Assembly (NCBI GenBank): GCA_964632495.1
Contig: CAZWDS010000001.1
Coordinates: 1-64,000, forward strand
Length of the DNA stretch: 64,000 nucleotides
Origin: CALKXV01 sp964632495
GTDB lineage: Bacteria > Pseudomonadota > Alphaproteobacteria > Rhodobacterales > Rhodobacteraceae
Direction: 5' to 3'
The notes under the pieces are model-generated. The model was not told where the DNA came from, did no database searches, and saw nothing but the letters and a program-made list of their open reading frames with translations. This document shows, one piece after another, positions 25,114 to 34,448 of the stretch (its first letter is position 1; every line of letters starts with the position of its first letter). A program made the position numbers and the translations under genes.

Positions 25114-27173
25114 GTTGGAACAAGCCCAACAAGTGATGGGCGCGCCTCGCTTCCAAGTTCTTCAAACGACAGCACTGGATTGGTGATCCCTTTGGCCGCC
25201 AGCAAAGTTCGAAGAAAGCGCCGCCGCCTTACAGATGTGATGATCGCGGGAAAGTGCCCGGCTTCACTGGCGCGGTTGAGCTTCTCGGTCACACCGCTCG
25301 TCAGTTTCTGGAAGAGATCAGGCGGTAATGCCACATCACCGCCGTTCGATTCATCCAGTTGATGCATCGCGAATGCCGCTTCCCATTCTGGCGATAGCTG
25401 GATCAATGGGATTGTGCCATCGCTTGATTTAACTTCGGCTACGATTTGAAAAGCCAATCGCTGACGAACATGTTCGCAGATCGAATCTGGGCTTGCCCCG
25501 ACGCTACGCCCTTCTGATACCGCTTCGACAATCATGGGCAGGTTTCGGATAGAAACACGCTCTTCCAGAAGCAAACGCAAGACTGACAAAAGTAATTCCG
25601 TCGGGACCTTGTCCGGGATAAGTTCGTCAAACAAGCGTCTGTTAGCCTCGCTGCGCGCCACATCCGTTAGACTGCACAGTTCATCCAACAGTCGACGCAT
25701 TGCCTTTAGGCTTAGAATTCGTGGCAGGTTCGTCTTGATGACTTCCAACAGATGGGTGGCCAAGACCTCTGCAGGATTGACCACGGTCGCGCCCGCTAGC
25801 GCGGCGCTGTCGGCGTCGGCGTGCACCAACCATCGCGCTGGCGCACCGTAAACTGGTTCTTTGACATCACGACCAGCGGGAATGGCCATATCTTCGGGCG
25901 GCAAAAGCGCAAGAACTCTGGACGGGTCAAGATTGTCGCGAGCCTGTTCTACGCCTTGCACACGGATCACGTATTCTCCCGGTACAAGACCAGCGTCGTC
26001 TGTTAATCGAATCTCCGGCAAAATCACTCCAAACATTGTCGCCACATGTTGGCGCATGTTTACAATGCGGGCATCAAGGCCTGTCACGGGATCTAGAATC
26101 ATAGGGACCAGATCTTGAGAGAATTCGACGTGAATTTCATCCAGATCCAGAACATCCCCCATGGTCTTTTCATGGGGGGTCCCATCGTCTTCAACCTCAT
26201 CAATAGATTGATCGGTCTCTGGCTTGACTGAGATTCGCCACGCGATGGTCCCAAGAATTACAGCGCCCCCAAGAAACGGAAGAAACGGCAACCCGGGGAA
26301 AAGAGCAAAGACCGCCATCAACGCTGCCACCGTCGCCAAGGCGGGAGGATATTTCCCAAGTTGCGCAAGTACAGCCAAATCCGCGGAACCACGCGCACCA
26401 CCCCGTGACAACAATAGTGCGGTAGCAATCGAAATAATGACTGCTGGAATTTGGCTGACCAAACCGTCGCCAACTGTCAGAATTGCATAGGTTTCGAACG
26501 CACGTCCGATCTCCATGTCATGAACCGCAACGCCGATGATCAACCCCATGACGATATTGAGAAGCGTGATCAGAAGACCGGCAATAGCGTCCCCCTTCAC
26601 GAATTTCGACGCACCATCAAGTGAGCCAAGAAAGGTCGTTTCTGCCTGTTCAATTTCGCGCCGTCTTTTTGCCTCGGTGTGATCGATCGCACCAGCCGAC
26701 ATGTCGCTGTCAATTGCCAGTTGCTTTCCCGGCATTCCGTCCAAAGCAAAACGGGCCCCCACTTCGGCCATTCGTGCAGCGCCCTTTGTGATGACCATAA
26801 AGTTCACAATCATCAGAACTCCGAACACCACAAGCCCTAGGAATAGACTTCCGCCCATAATAAAATTTGCAAAACCTTCAATGACTTCACCGGCAGCGCC
26901 CGTGCCCGTGTGCCCCTGACCGATGATTAGCTTGGTTGACGAAATGTTTAAGGAAAGTCGCAGCATTAGCGAAGCGAGCAGGACGGTCGGGAAAGACGAA
27001 AAATCCAGCGGGCGTTCTACAAATATTGTGATCGAAAATATGAGGATCGCGAACGAGAACGAAGCGGCCAATCCAATGTCCAATACCCAGGACGGCATTG
27101 GCAAAACCATCATGACGATAATAGCCATCAGCGCTAGCGTCATCAGTATCGTAGGGCTGAAAATATGCTTCAT
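25110..27173 (-). CDS. flhA: Flagellar export gate protein FlhA
   Basis: This 687-residue protein forms the nonameric export ring. The N-terminal half has about eight membrane segments. The FHIPEP signature region includes VNFMVITKGAARMAEVGARF, LDGMPGKQLAIDSDMSAGAI and RRREIEQAETTFLGSLDGAS. The C-terminal cytoplasmic domain follows from about residue 330. The start lies directly after the stop of the lytic transglycosylase gene. Confidence 0.97.
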   Translation of the reverse strand: MKHIFSPTILMTLALMAIIVMMVLPMPSWVLDIGLAASFSFAILIFSITIFVERPLDFSSFPTVLLASLMLRLSLNISSTKLIIGQGHTGTGAAGEVIEGFANFIMGGSLFLGLVVFGVLMIVNFMVITKGAARMAEVGARFALDGMPGKQLAIDSDMSAGAIDHTEAKRRREIEQAETTFLGSLDGASKFVKGDAIAGLLITLLNIVMGLIIGVAVHDMEIGRAFETYAILTVGDGLVSQIPAVIISIATALLLSRGGARGSADLAVLAQLGKYPPALATVAALMAVFALFPGLPFLPFLGGAVILGTIAWRISVKPETDQSIDEVEDDGTPHEKTMGDVLDLDEIHVEFSQDLVPMILDPVTGLDARIVNMRQHVATMFGVILPEIRLTDDAGLVPGEYVIRVQGVEQARDNLDPSRVLALLPPEDMAIPAGRDVKEPVYGAPARWLVHADADSAALAGATVVNPAEVLATHLLEVIKTNLPRILSLKAMRRLLDELCSLTDVARSEANRRLFDELIPDKVPTELLLSVLRLLLEERVSIRNLPMIVEAVSEGRSVGASPDSICEHVRQRLAFQIVAEVKSSDGTIPLIQLSPEWEAAFAMHQLDESNGGDVALPPDLFQKLTSGVTEKLNRASEAGHFPAIITSVRRRRFLRTLLAAKGITNPVLSFEELGSEARPSLVGLVPT

Positions 27174-27950
27174 CTAGCGCGCCTCTACCAAAGGTTTCGG
27201 CGAGGCAAAATTGATGAGGCGCCCGGTGGTATGATCATTCAGCTGGACAAGCGAGCCGCGCCTAGCCGGTGACCCTTGCTGCAACAGAGGGTAACGATTG
27301 ACGCGCGCAATGATGTCCAACGGCGCTGTAGGCTGTGGAACGTCTGCAATAACCAGCTCGACTGGTACCACCTCGCTCAGCCGGGATCGAATGCGCTCAA
27401 ATCGGGCAGCATACTTGTTAGCGAACTTTGGCGTGCGAGAATGATAGGCGCCCGCTGCTTTCGTCCAATCCCCAAACTCATTGTAAAGGTCACCTAAGAA
27501 TGATGCAGCGTACCGCGCATTTGCCATTGGATCGAACATCTCTTCGACTGATTGAAATGCATGGCCATGCCAACGATAATTGATCTGAAAACAGCCTACA
27601 TCGAAACTACGAGCGCCTCTTGCAAAGTGTCTATCTACATATGCCTGTGCTTCGCCGCGCGTATCGAACCATTTTCCGGCCCCTTCCATATTGACCGTCC
27701 AGGGCCAGGGCAAGAAACCCTCAGAGTTTTTTCGCCCAGTTTCTGTCAAAGAAATCGCGCGTAAAACTTCTAGCGGAACGCCACTTTCTTGTGAAATGGC
27801 CAGTGCCGCACGTTCGCAAATCGATGCCCCCGAACGCCGATCAACTTTGGCAATTGAACTACACGGAAAGGCAATCATAAAAACTAATGTCGCAACGGCA
27901 GCTATGCGTCGCATTTGATTGGAATTAGACATATTCAGCATTCTGCTCAT
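27174..27950 (-). CDS. Flagellar-cluster lytic transglycosylase (SltF-like)
   Basis: This exported enzyme of up to 258 residues carries an SLT domain that would cut peptidoglycan. The catalytic glutamate is in LEVLRAISLTETGR (about residue 70), and the domain continues with FDVGCFQINYRWHGHAFQSV and NARYAASFLGDLYNEFGDWT. The signal peptide starts at MRRIAAVATLVFMIAF, so the true start may be the ATG at 27914 rather than 27950. R. sphaeroides uses a separate SltF with a muramidase-less FlgJ; the same split is seen here with flgJ at 12907-13203. It lies directly upstream of flhA. Confidence 0.87.
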   Translation of the reverse strand: MSRMLNMSNSNQMRRIAAVATLVFMIAFPCSSIAKVDRRSGASICERAALAISQESGVPLEVLRAISLTETGRKNSEGFLPWPWTVNMEGAGKWFDTRGEAQAYVDRHFARGARSFDVGCFQINYRWHGHAFQSVEEMFDPMANARYAASFLGDLYNEFGDWTKAAGAYHSRTPKFANKYAARFERIRSRLSEVVPVELVIADVPQPTAPLDIIARVNRYPLLQQGSPARRGSLVQLNDHTTGRLINFASPKPLVEAR

Positions 27951-28002
27951 ATCAGGTCGCTGATTTTGGCGACTCCGTCATATTTTAGGGCATCGTCTCT
28001 TT

Positions 28003-30291
28003 TTATTTCATGAACGATGTTGAATCACTGGAAAGCTCAGTCTCGGATAGAAGTGATTTCGCATGTGCACGCAATTGTTGCGACGAGACGATCAATTGCC
28101 CGTTCGCCGGTTCTTCTGTCACTTCTTCCGATACCTCAGCGGGCAAAGCGAGTAATCTGGCCGCATCCGACAGAACACCGCTGGTCCCTTCGATGTTGCG
28201 TTCGGCAATCCAATTCCAATTGCCTGCGCGAATAGCAGATTGTGCTGCCTCTTCGATCAGCCCATCTGACTCAAATGCTTTGATCGCAGAGTCATTCTCG
28301 CCAACACTGCTAAGCAGTCTTCCAAGCTGCAGTGCGACTTTCGCGTTCTCTTGTGCGGTTAGCAATTCCACGGCTTCATTGGTCCGGCCGTTTGCCGAAA
28401 GAATATCGCTTGCAGTTTCGACCTCCTCGATCGTTTGCGGCTCATCAATCAGGTACTTCTGTGCTCGCGAAGCAAGCCCGATCGACAACAGCTTTCTTGC
28501 GACCAACAACCTATCCCTGGATTCAATATCTTGAACCTCGAATAGCTTGGAAAACGCGAGCTCCGCCCTGAGGAACGCGCTGTCCTCAGCATCTTTAGCG
28601 GCTTGAACAACGCCAGATGCAGCAAGGTCTTGGCGTGTCGCGTGGTTCAGACCTGGCGTGTCTTCAGCTAGCGCCAGCCGCAATTCGTCGAACTGACCCA
28701 AAGCGACGCGGCCGCGAAGACCCGCTAGGTTCAATAGAGACGCGACTTCGGTGCCCTCCGTCGCTCTTGCAAGAGAGGGCGCGTCTTCAACCCAAGCGGG
28801 ATTAGGCGCCATTCTCCGCCGCTCGGCATCTTCTAAAAGCTCCAGAAGAGCTTCAGCCGCTGTGACATCCGTTCCGTTCGAGATCTCAACAAGCGTTTCA
28901 CGTGCGAGTTCGGGGCGAGTCCCTTCAAGTTCAAGCCGCGCCGTAACAAGTTCGCTCTCATTGGATTGCAGTCCACCTCTTGCTACAGCACTCACAGCAT
29001 TCCTGGCTTCGGTATCTAATCCAACTTCCCGAAGCCTCTCTGCGAGTACCGGACCAAGGTGAGCGCGATGGTGCGGTGCCAGTCCTGAAAAAGTTGCCAA
29101 GATACTATCGGTCGAATCCGGGACGTCGCTTTTTTCAATCGGGCGCGCCAAGGCAGCCCAAAGGGCGATCTGTCCATCACAGTAAATCTGGCCATCCAAT
29201 ATGTGAGTATCACTCTCTCCATGGTCGACGATATCCGCAAGTGCTTGAAGAAGCTGCTTGGAGCGGCCATCATTCATAAATCTTGTCGCGACGTGTGCTT
29301 CAGATCCAAATCCAAGAGAGATATAAAAACGGGCAAGGCTTCGTGCGCCTTCATGTGTCACTTGCCCATTCTCTGAAAACGCAGAACGCCGGAGCTGGCC
29401 AATTTCACTTATTCCAGAGTCATGGCTCCAAGTCACAACATCCACTTCACTATCTGAGAAGCAAACTGTTCCACCACGGGTTGGGGAATGCGAACGATCT
29501 GCAGGCGCGATCGCCCGATCAAGACTGGTCTCAATTTTTATGTTCGAACGGTCGGAAAGTAATTCGCTTGTTGTACCTCTAGGGTCAATATTTCGATCGT
29601 TTTGAAGCTCTGGACCCGCCGCGACCAATCCTTGTGATGCAGCACGCGATAACTGACGACTTATCATTTCCACAGCCTGACTTTTGGTTTCATGGGAAAC
29701 GTCGAAACCAAGCGTATCCATCAGTCCTGAATTCGGATCGAAGTTCCTCCGCGTCAATCTTCCCGAATCTGAACTTTGGAATTCCGTCGCACTTAAGTAT
29801 TCTGAATTTTCAGGCCGAGGAGCAGGTGTTGAAGCTTCTTCTGTCACTGCCAGGCTCTGATTTATTTCCGGATGGAATGGATGTGATGGCTGCCGTAGCG
29901 CTTCATCATTTTCAGTGCCAACCGAAACTCTACTAATCGAATCTCTAATCTCAACGACCAAACTACCGTCACCAAAGGGATAGACATCTGTATCACATGC
30001 ACAGGATAAATTGATCGAGAACCCATTGCCTGCCCCCTCTTCTGAAATCGCTTCGATTCTCGGATCTTTCCTAGCAATTGCAGCGTCGAAATCTCTTATT
30101 GAATACCCCGAAGTTTCGAATCGTAGATTCAGACGACTTTCCAAGCGAATGACTGACCATTCCGGACGCGATTGAAACGTTAAGACAAGACGTGTTGCAT
30201 TGGGTGAATGACCGATACTAACAAGCACATCGTCCGCGATAACCGCATTAGGAAAAAAGTTAACAAGAAGAATGCACAAAAGCCGTCTCAT
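28003..30291 (-). CDS. Large exported protein beside motA, helical repeats, unknown
   Basis: This 762-residue protein has a signal peptide (MRRLLCILLVNFFPNAVIA). An N-terminal beta-rich segment (about 20-125) reads like an AMIN-type fold: NATRLVLTFQSRPEWSVIRL. Next is a low-complexity linker (about 130-260). A long alpha-helical C-terminal part (about 290-745) has short Ala/Leu/Glu-rich helices resembling TPR/Sel1-type repeats. Its start overlaps the motA stop by 4 bp, so it is made with the stator. Sinorhizobium MotC and Campylobacter PflA are periplasmic stator-linked proteins, the latter with a beta domain plus TPRs. A similar scaffold role is inference. I do not recognise a named family. 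Confidence 0.7.
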   Translation of the reverse strand: MRRLLCILLVNFFPNAVIADDVLVSIGHSPNATRLVLTFQSRPEWSVIRLESRLNLRFETSGYSIRDFDAAIARKDPRIEAISEEGAGNGFSINLSCACDTDVYPFGDGSLVVEIRDSISRVSVGTENDEALRQPSHPFHPEINQSLAVTEEASTPAPRPENSEYLSATEFQSSDSGRLTRRNFDPNSGLMDTLGFDVSHETKSQAVEMISRQLSRAASQGLVAAGPELQNDRNIDPRGTTSELLSDRSNIKIETSLDRAIAPADRSHSPTRGGTVCFSDSEVDVVTWSHDSGISEIGQLRRSAFSENGQVTHEGARSLARFYISLGFGSEAHVATRFMNDGRSKQLLQALADIVDHGESDTHILDGQIYCDGQIALWAALARPIEKSDVPDSTDSILATFSGLAPHHRAHLGPVLAERLREVGLDTEARNAVSAVARGGLQSNESELVTARLELEGTRPELARETLVEISNGTDVTAAEALLELLEDAERRRMAPNPAWVEDAPSLARATEGTEVASLLNLAGLRGRVALGQFDELRLALAEDTPGLNHATRQDLAASGVVQAAKDAEDSAFLRAELAFSKLFEVQDIESRDRLLVARKLLSIGLASRAQKYLIDEPQTIEEVETASDILSANGRTNEAVELLTAQENAKVALQLGRLLSSVGENDSAIKAFESDGLIEEAAQSAIRAGNWNWIAERNIEGTSGVLSDAARLLALPAEVSEEVTEEPANGQLIVSSQQLRAHAKSLLSETELSSDSTSFMK

Positions 30292-31157
30292 GCAGCATCC
30301 TGCTTTGTATTTTTCATTGCTTCTTCAAGATCCCCGAACGTCGGGCGCACGCCGTGAGGTGCGTTTTGACGCCCGACCTCGATGCATATTGCGGTTGCAT
30401 GGTTGTGCAAGTTTGCAACTAGAACCTCGCGAATCATTTCATAGAAATGGTGATCTTCTTCCGCGACGCCGCCCAACCGAGCCGCAAATGGTCCTGCAAA
30501 TCCATAGGCTAAAAAGACACCCAAGAAGGTTCCAACCAAAGCGCCACCAATCAGCTTTCCCAAGATCTCGGGCGGCTGATCGATCGAGCTCATGGTCTTG
30601 ATCACACCCAGTACCGCAGCAACAATGCCTAATGCAGGAAGACCATCTGCCAGAGCTTGCATCGCGTGACTTGAATGCTGCTGGTGGTGCAAGTTCGCTT
30701 CCAGGCGCTTGTTCAGGACCTCTTCCACTTGCATCGGGTCGTTATAGTTCATCGACGCAGACCGAAGTGTATCGCAGATTATCTCTATTGCTTCATGGTC
30801 AGCCAGTATTTTGGGGTAAGAACTGAAGATCGAAGAGTTTTCCGGTTCTTCGATGTGTTCTTCCAAGCCTACGGGATTCTGGCGAGCCAAACGTAAAAGC
30901 TCGAACAAAAGAACCAAAAGATCGCGATAGTCCTCTGCCTTCCACTTCGCTCCCTTGAAGACTTTGCCGACATCTTTGACCGCCTGCTTTGCACCAGAGC
31001 CACTGTTCGAAATCAAGAACGCCCCAAGCCCGGCCCCCCCGATCATCATCATCGCGAAAGGAAGCGACTTGAGTATAATTGCCATATTTGCACCGGCAGC
31101 AAGGTATCCGCCGAAGACCATCACGAAAATGATAATTATTCCAATAATTCCGATCAA
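30288..31157 (-). CDS. motA: Flagellar stator protein MotA
   Basis: This 289-residue inner-membrane protein forms the ion-conducting stator with MotB. It has four membrane segments, a large cytoplasmic loop with charged residues, and the conserved proline-rich stretch MSSIDQPPEILGKLIGGALV leading into segment 3. The N-terminal GIIGIIIIFVMVFGGYLAAG is also typical. motB is not next to it but at 41389-42228. Gene order on this strand is fliL, small membrane protein, motE-like, motA, exported protein. Confidence 0.96.
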   Translation of the reverse strand: MIGIIGIIIIFVMVFGGYLAAGANMAIILKSLPFAMMMIGGAGLGAFLISNSGSGAKQAVKDVGKVFKGAKWKAEDYRDLLVLLFELLRLARQNPVGLEEHIEEPENSSIFSSYPKILADHEAIEIICDTLRSASMNYNDPMQVEEVLNKRLEANLHHQQHSSHAMQALADGLPALGIVAAVLGVIKTMSSIDQPPEILGKLIGGALVGTFLGVFLAYGFAGPFAARLGGVAEEDHHFYEMIREVLVANLHNHATAICIEVGRQNAPHGVRPTFGDLEEAMKNTKQDAA

Positions 31158-31222
31158 AGTCGGCGTTCCCCCGGTGAACGAAAGTTTCGAACCCCTTTTC
31201 GCAGACGTCAGTTAACAACGCG

Positions 31223-31861
31223 TCACTGTTTCACTGATGGCTCCGATGGATCTGGCACTATTTCACGGGGAACGTCCGCATTCCGCCCAGCCAGAACAAC
31301 GCTGATCGAATACGCCAGGTCTGGATCCAGTCCGGCCAAAATTGCAGCAGCAGAATCCGAGCGCATTCGGCCAAGGAAGCCAGCCGCAAAGCTTGGCTCC
31401 ATCCTCTCGAACAAGGCAGCGGCTTGTTCTGGCTTCATATTTTCGTATACGGCCGTCAATTGGCCGATGTCGGTTTCCGCCGCTTTGTCCGCTTGCGCCA
31501 TGGTTGCACGCAAGGTTTCCTCAGCCACTTCAAGACGTTTTAGATCTTTTGCAACGGCGCCTTCGATAAGTGTCAGGGCTTGAATGCGCGCTTCCAATTC
31601 GGCCTCACGCTCGGCCACGCGCTCTTCGCGCTCTTTCGTCTCAGCCAAAAGTTTGATCAGATCAGGCGCCAGGTCTTTGACCTCGGTATCAACGACATGC
31701 TCGTCGCTCGTATTGGCTTGAATTTGTTCTTTAAGTTCCAGGGCAATTGCTGCGCCTGTGCCGCTAAGGCGCAGCAACGCAGAACCAATAAGTACCAACG
31801 CTACGATCGTAAGAGCACCACGGCCCGAAGCCCAGGCCCGTTTGGGCATCTTGCGTTTCAT
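31223..31861 (-). CDS. MotE-family protein
   Basis: This 212-residue protein has one membrane segment or uncleaved signal (about 15-35), a long coiled coil (about 70-120, with EREERVAEREAELEARIQAL), and a C-terminal MgtE_N-like helical domain with LTAVYENMKPEQAAALFERM and MRSDSAAAILAGLDPDLAYS. Sinorhizobium MotE is a periplasmic chaperone for MotC; roseobacter relatives are found in stator operons. No gene with MotC similarity is evident, unless the exported protein downstream of motA plays that part. Confidence 0.85.
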   Translation of the reverse strand: MKRKMPKRAWASGRGALTIVALVLIGSALLRLSGTGAAIALELKEQIQANTSDEHVVDTEVKDLAPDLIKLLAETKEREERVAEREAELEARIQALTLIEGAVAKDLKRLEVAEETLRATMAQADKAAETDIGQLTAVYENMKPEQAAALFERMEPSFAAGFLGRMRSDSAAAILAGLDPDLAYSISVVLAGRNADVPREIVPDPSEPSVKQ

Positions 31862-32250
31862 TCCGCGGCCTCCTGTAATCCGGTTCGGCGCGTTTGAAAC
31901 AGCGTTTTGTCCAAAGCAATCACTTCACCTTCTTCTTCGCAGGTCATCGAAGTTTTCTCGGTATCGACCGGCAAGTCGTGCATCGAAGCGACCAACAATT
32001 CCAATCGCTGCGCAACGCCTTCCGCGCGACCCGTCATCGAATCGAGCGATTCCGCAGACGATGTTGTGGCTGAACGAGCCGTTTCCAAGGCGTTAGTCAT
32101 GTCATCAACCTGCGATGATAAAACAGCAATTGCCCCGCCCACACCTTTCTCAAGATCAGTGAAGCGGCTCAAACGACGCGACAGGACAATGCAGTAAAGA
32201 CCAGCGCCCAAGGCACCGGCAATCAGCAAAATATCGGCGATCATCTCCAT
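31858..32250 (-). CDS. Small membrane-anchored coiled-coil protein (DUF6468-like)
   Basis: This 130-residue protein has an N-terminal membrane helix (about 3-22, ADILLIAGALGAGLYCIVLS). It is followed by RRLSRFTDLEKGVGGAIAVL and a coiled coil, with an acidic C-terminus. The middle resembles DUF6468, an alphaproteobacterial domain of unknown function. It overlaps the motE-like start by 4 bp and follows fliL by 8 bp, so it is part of the stator operon. No function is assigned. Confidence 0.75.
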   Translation of the reverse strand: MEMIADILLIAGALGAGLYCIVLSRRLSRFTDLEKGVGGAIAVLSSQVDDMTNALETARSATTSSAESLDSMTGRAEGVAQRLELLVASMHDLPVDTEKTSMTCEEEGEVIALDKTLFQTRRTGLQEAAE

Positions 32251-32258
32251 AGTCGGCC

Positions 32259-32735
32259 TCAGTTCAGTACAAATTCCATTACAAGCAAGTCGCGAACCCG
32301 GTCACCGCCTACGACCAGATCGATGCGTCGGCGCATCTGCGAACGCAGCGTCAAAAGAGCCGACGGATCTTCGATTTCAGCAACCGTCAGGGATTGAAGG
32401 TAGGTATTCAGAACATCCACTACCCGCGGCAGCAATTTTTCGATATCCGATTGGCCGTTTGGATCGACTTCAAGTTCGGCGCGAAACCGAAGATGTCGCC
32501 GCTCGGACGGGCCGCCAACTGACACCGTCATTGGCTCAACCGGAATAAACGCCAGATCATCACTCAGCATATCGTGCGTAGCGGCTTCTTCTCCACCGCT
32601 CCCGCCAAGCATGCCAGACGTAAAAGCAAAGGCGCCACCACCACCGACCAAAGCCAAAACAAGCCCAATGACTAAGCCACCACGCTTTTTCTTGGGGGTT
32701 TCACCTTCGTCTTCGATGTCTTCTTCGCCGGCCAT
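32259..32735 (-). CDS. fliL: Flagellar basal body-associated protein FliL
   Basis: This 158-residue single-pass protein has a cytoplasmic acidic/basic N-terminus, a membrane segment (GGLVIGLVLALVGGGGAFAF), and the periplasmic FliL domain with HLRFRAELEVDPNGQSDIEK and the ending VRDLLVMEFVLN. FliL forms rings around stators. It is the first gene of the operon that leads to motA and is divergent from fliF. Confidence 0.95.
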   Translation of the reverse strand: MAGEEDIEDEGETPKKKRGGLVIGLVLALVGGGGAFAFTSGMLGGSGGEEAATHDMLSDDLAFIPVEPMTVSVGGPSERRHLRFRAELEVDPNGQSDIEKLLPRVVDVLNTYLQSLTVAEIEDPSALLTLRSQMRRRIDLVVGGDRVRDLLVMEFVLN

Positions 32736-32756
32736 AAATGCTCCTCTTCCTCTGGT

Positions 32757-32788
32757 CTTAACCCCATTCTGACTAACCGAATGTTAAG
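32757..32788. promoter_or_regulatory. Inverted repeat and CTAA-N7-TTAA between fliL and fliF
   Basis: In this divergent promoter region CTTAAC (32757-32762) and ATTC (32766-32769) are mirrored by GAAT (32779-32782) and GTTAAG (32783-32788). Inside it, CTAA-N7-TTAA (32773-32787) has the spacing of alphaproteobacterial CtrA sites (TTAA-N7-TTAA). The TTAA lies about 50 bp before the fliF start. A site of the same geometry precedes flgE. Confidence 0.4.
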
Positions 32789-32837
32789 GCCCCACTGCGA
32801 TGGTTCATTTGAATTTTCGATAAACCCGGAGAATCTC

Positions 32838-34448
32838 TTGGATCAGTTGGTTTCGGTTTGGACAGGTCTCGACTTGCGAAAGCGCGTTACGGTCGTAATT
32901 GCGACAGTCTCAATGTTCGCTGCTGTCTATCTTATGGCCCAAATGGCTTCTAAGCCGCGACTGGCATTGCTATATGCAGGCCTAGATCCGTTGGCTGCTG
33001 GTGAAGTTGTAACCGCCCTGGAAGGTCGCGGTGCTGTTGTCGATATTCGTGGGTCGGCGATCTATGTCGATGCGGCGCAACGCGACGCTCTGCGGTTGGC
33101 TCTTGCTGGCGAAGGCCTGCCTCAGAATGGATCCCAAGGATATGAACTACTGGATTCGCTCAGCGGATTTGGGACAACGGCGCAAATGTTTGATGCGGCT
33201 TATTGGCGAGCCAAAGAAGGCGAACTTGCGCGAACCATAACATCCAATCGGCAATTCGTGGCGGCGCGCGTCCACATATCAAACCCGTCTAGCGATCCGT
33301 TTCGCCAAGGCCAGGTCGGCTCGGCTTCTGTTTCCGTTACATTGGCGTCCGGAAGCATGTCTGCGCAGCAGGCCACGGCCTTGCGCTATCTTGTGGCGTC
33401 CGCGATCAGTGGTTTGGATCCGGCCAATGTATCCGTCATCGATGGGGCAACTGGGCTTATTCCAAACTCGGACGATCCCACGACGATGGCCTCTGGTGCC
33501 AGTGACAATCGCGCGGACACGATACGCCAAAGTGTGACCAGGCTTTTGGAAGCGCGTGTTGGGATCGGAAAAGCCGTGGTCGAAGTAACTGTTGATCCGG
33601 TCACCATCCGCGAAGAAATCACAGAGCGCCGTTTTGAGCCTGACAGTCGCGTGCCCATCAGTTCAAATTCCGAAGAAACGACAACACGGTCTACGAACGC
33701 CGGTGGAAACTCCGTCACTGTTGCGTCCAACCTGCCAAACGGTGACGCTGGTGGGTCCTCGGGATCGTCGGAAAGCAGTGAAACTCGTTCACGCGAAACG
33801 GTGAACTTTGAAGTGTCCGAAACACAGCGCGCAGTTACCAGCGAACCAGGTTCGGTCAAACGTGTCAGCGTTGCTGTGTTGGTTGACGGCGTTCGCACGA
33901 CCGCGGCAGATGGAACGACCACCTGGGAACCGCGCAGCGAGGCTGAGCTTGGCGATCTTCGCCAACTAGTCACATCGGCGATCGGGTTCGATGAAACGCG
34001 CGGCGATCAAGTGACAATCCGGACGATGGAATTCGAGCCTTTGCCCGAACTGGCACCATCGCAGCCGATTTCCTTTATGGATCGCTTTGCAATCGACGTT
34101 ATGGGCTTGGTGCAGATGGCCGTCGCAGCGCTTGTATCGCTGATCCTTGGATTGTTTGTAGTCAAGCCAATCCTTACACGGGCACCTGCCCGACCCACGG
34201 CGCAACTTCAGGCACCCGAACAAAGAGATTTAGACGAGAACGTCCTGGGCGACCTTCCTGCGCTTGATGGCGAGATTGGCGGTATTGGCGACTTTGCTCC
34301 CCTCGATGACCTGCCCTCGTTTGATAGTATCCAGGGCGGCGGCGGAGATCCGGCCGAGCGCCTGCGTCAACTCATTGAACAAAAGCAGGACGAAACAGTC
34401 GAAGTTCTGAACCAATGGATGAATGACCCGCAAGAGGCGGCCAGATGA
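32838..34448 (+). CDS. fliF: Flagellar MS-ring protein FliF
   Basis: This protein of about 536 residues forms the MS ring in the inner membrane. It has an N-terminal membrane helix, the ring-building domain with RLALLYAGLDPLAAGEVVTA, the periplasmic segment LARTITSNRQFVAARVHISN and a C-terminal membrane helix (VQMAVAALVSLILGLFVVKP) before the acidic FliG-binding tail. The TTG at 32838 (MDQLVSVWTGLDLRKRV) is preferred because GGAG lies 8 nt upstream and FliF relatives begin there; an ATG at 32781 would add 19 residues without a ribosome site. It overlaps fliH by 4 bp. No fliG follows. Confidence 0.94.
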   Translation: MDQLVSVWTGLDLRKRVTVVIATVSMFAAVYLMAQMASKPRLALLYAGLDPLAAGEVVTALEGRGAVVDIRGSAIYVDAAQRDALRLALAGEGLPQNGSQGYELLDSLSGFGTTAQMFDAAYWRAKEGELARTITSNRQFVAARVHISNPSSDPFRQGQVGSASVSVTLASGSMSAQQATALRYLVASAISGLDPANVSVIDGATGLIPNSDDPTTMASGASDNRADTIRQSVTRLLEARVGIGKAVVEVTVDPVTIREEITERRFEPDSRVPISSNSEETTTRSTNAGGNSVTVASNLPNGDAGGSSGSSESSETRSRETVNFEVSETQRAVTSEPGSVKRVSVAVLVDGVRTTAADGTTTWEPRSEAELGDLRQLVTSAIGFDETRGDQVTIRTMEFEPLPELAPSQPISFMDRFAIDVMGLVQMAVAALVSLILGLFVVKPILTRAPARPTAQLQAPEQRDLDENVLGDLPALDGEIGGIGDFAPLDDLPSFDSIQGGGGDPAERLRQLIEQKQDETVEVLNQWMNDPQEAAR

